A stretch of DNA of 40,985 bases. It comes from JAZNUH01 sp045592225. GTDB lineage: Bacteria; Bacillota; Clostridia; UMGS1883; UMGS1540. This document shows positions 40,934-40,985 of this stretch, in pieces (the first letter of the stretch is position 1; the number at the start of each line of letters is the position of its first letter). The notes under the pieces were generated by a model. That model ran no database searches and was not told the origin of the DNA. It saw only the letters and a program-made list of their open reading frames with translations. A program made the position numbers and the translations under genes. Location: the NCBI GenBank assembly GCA_045592225.1, contig JAZNUH010000094.1:1-40985 (forward strand). The letters run 5' to 3'.

Positions 40934-40985
40934 CTAGTGTGTCAAGGGTCTTGCCATCTCCTTTCTATGTTTTTATTATACAACC
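40934..40985 (-). promoter_or_regulatory. Possible minus-strand leader at the right edge (-10, ribosome binding site, tiny ORF)
   Basis: On the minus strand there is a TATAAT (40980-40975), then AAAGGAG (about 40964-40958) and an 8-codon frame ATG to TAG (40957-40934). The -35 and anything that precedes it lie outside the window. It may be the leader of an element whose body is not seen; no protein-coding gene follows to the left. Confidence 0.3.

Noticed and set aside
1..40985. CRISPR arrays, tRNA or rRNA genes, prophage or transposase genes
   Set aside because: No regularly spaced repeats, cloverleaf-like sequences or mobile-element proteins were recognised in any part of the window.

Overview
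The window looks like a chromosomal segment of a Gram-positive, low-to-moderate-GC anaerobe of the Bacillota, most probably class Clostridia. The evidence is the Bacillus/Clostridium-type division and cell wall (dcw) gene order (mraZ-rsmH-ftsL-PASTA PBP-murE-murF-mraY-ftsW-murG-murA-divIB-DUF881-sbp-ftsZ), a MurE with the DNPR signature of a meso-diaminopimelate ligase, folate-type TrmFO, an HPr carrying both His15 and Ser46, a YabE-like G5/3D protein, an SLH-domain surface protein, strong AGGAGG-type ribosome binding sites, and sigma-A promoters with 17-base spacers. Genus cannot be decided from the sequence alone.

Layout. (1) 1-1714: the 3' end of an Rhs/YD-repeat polymorphic toxin whose variable tip is a CHAP cysteine amidase/peptidase, overlapping by 4 bases a small lipoprotein gene that is the likely immunity gene. 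A short duplicated repeat lies at its end. (2) 1847-5709, minus strand: gap, a cyclophilin lipoprotein, an LCP-family wall-polymer transferase and an HtrA-type protease, with clear promoters ahead of the cyclophilin and LCP genes. (3) 5798-20197, plus strand: the dcw cluster, preceded by a TTGAAA-17-TAAAAT promoter and four MraZ-type boxes at 10-base period, and closed by a terminator after ftsZ. murD, murB, murC and ftsA are not in the cluster, and the sporulation trio spoIIGA-sigE-sigG that often follows ftsZ is absent. (4) 20198-20869: a gene-poor, hairpin-rich stretch with two possible very short ORFs. (5) 20870-29630: a YabE-like 3D protein, HPr, uvrC, topA-trmFO and guaB. (6) 29643-30600: a long inverted repeat and a LysR regulator divergent from (7) an orphan CofE-like gamma-glutamyl ligase. 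(8) 31941-40862: a cytoplasmic GH106-like glycoside hydrolase, metA, a YkgJ-type cysteine-cluster protein, an SLH protein, argG, argH and a YkuS-like protein. The right edge may hold the minus-strand promoter of a gene outside the window.

Most of the window is envelope biology. The dcw operon makes lipid II (MurA, MurE, MurF, MraY, MurG) and the divisome (FtsZ, FtsL, DivIB, FtsW, class B PBP). LCP, HtrA and the 3D protein act on the outer face of the membrane or wall. The remainder is housekeeping: glycolysis, GMP synthesis, DNA repair and topology, tRNA methylation, and methionine and arginine synthesis. I found no CRISPR array, tRNA, rRNA, transposase gene or prophage. The most unusual items are the Rhs-CHAP toxin/lipoprotein pair, the well-preserved MraZ operator, the orphan CofE-like gene with its divergent LysR gene, and the structured intergenic region after ftsZ.
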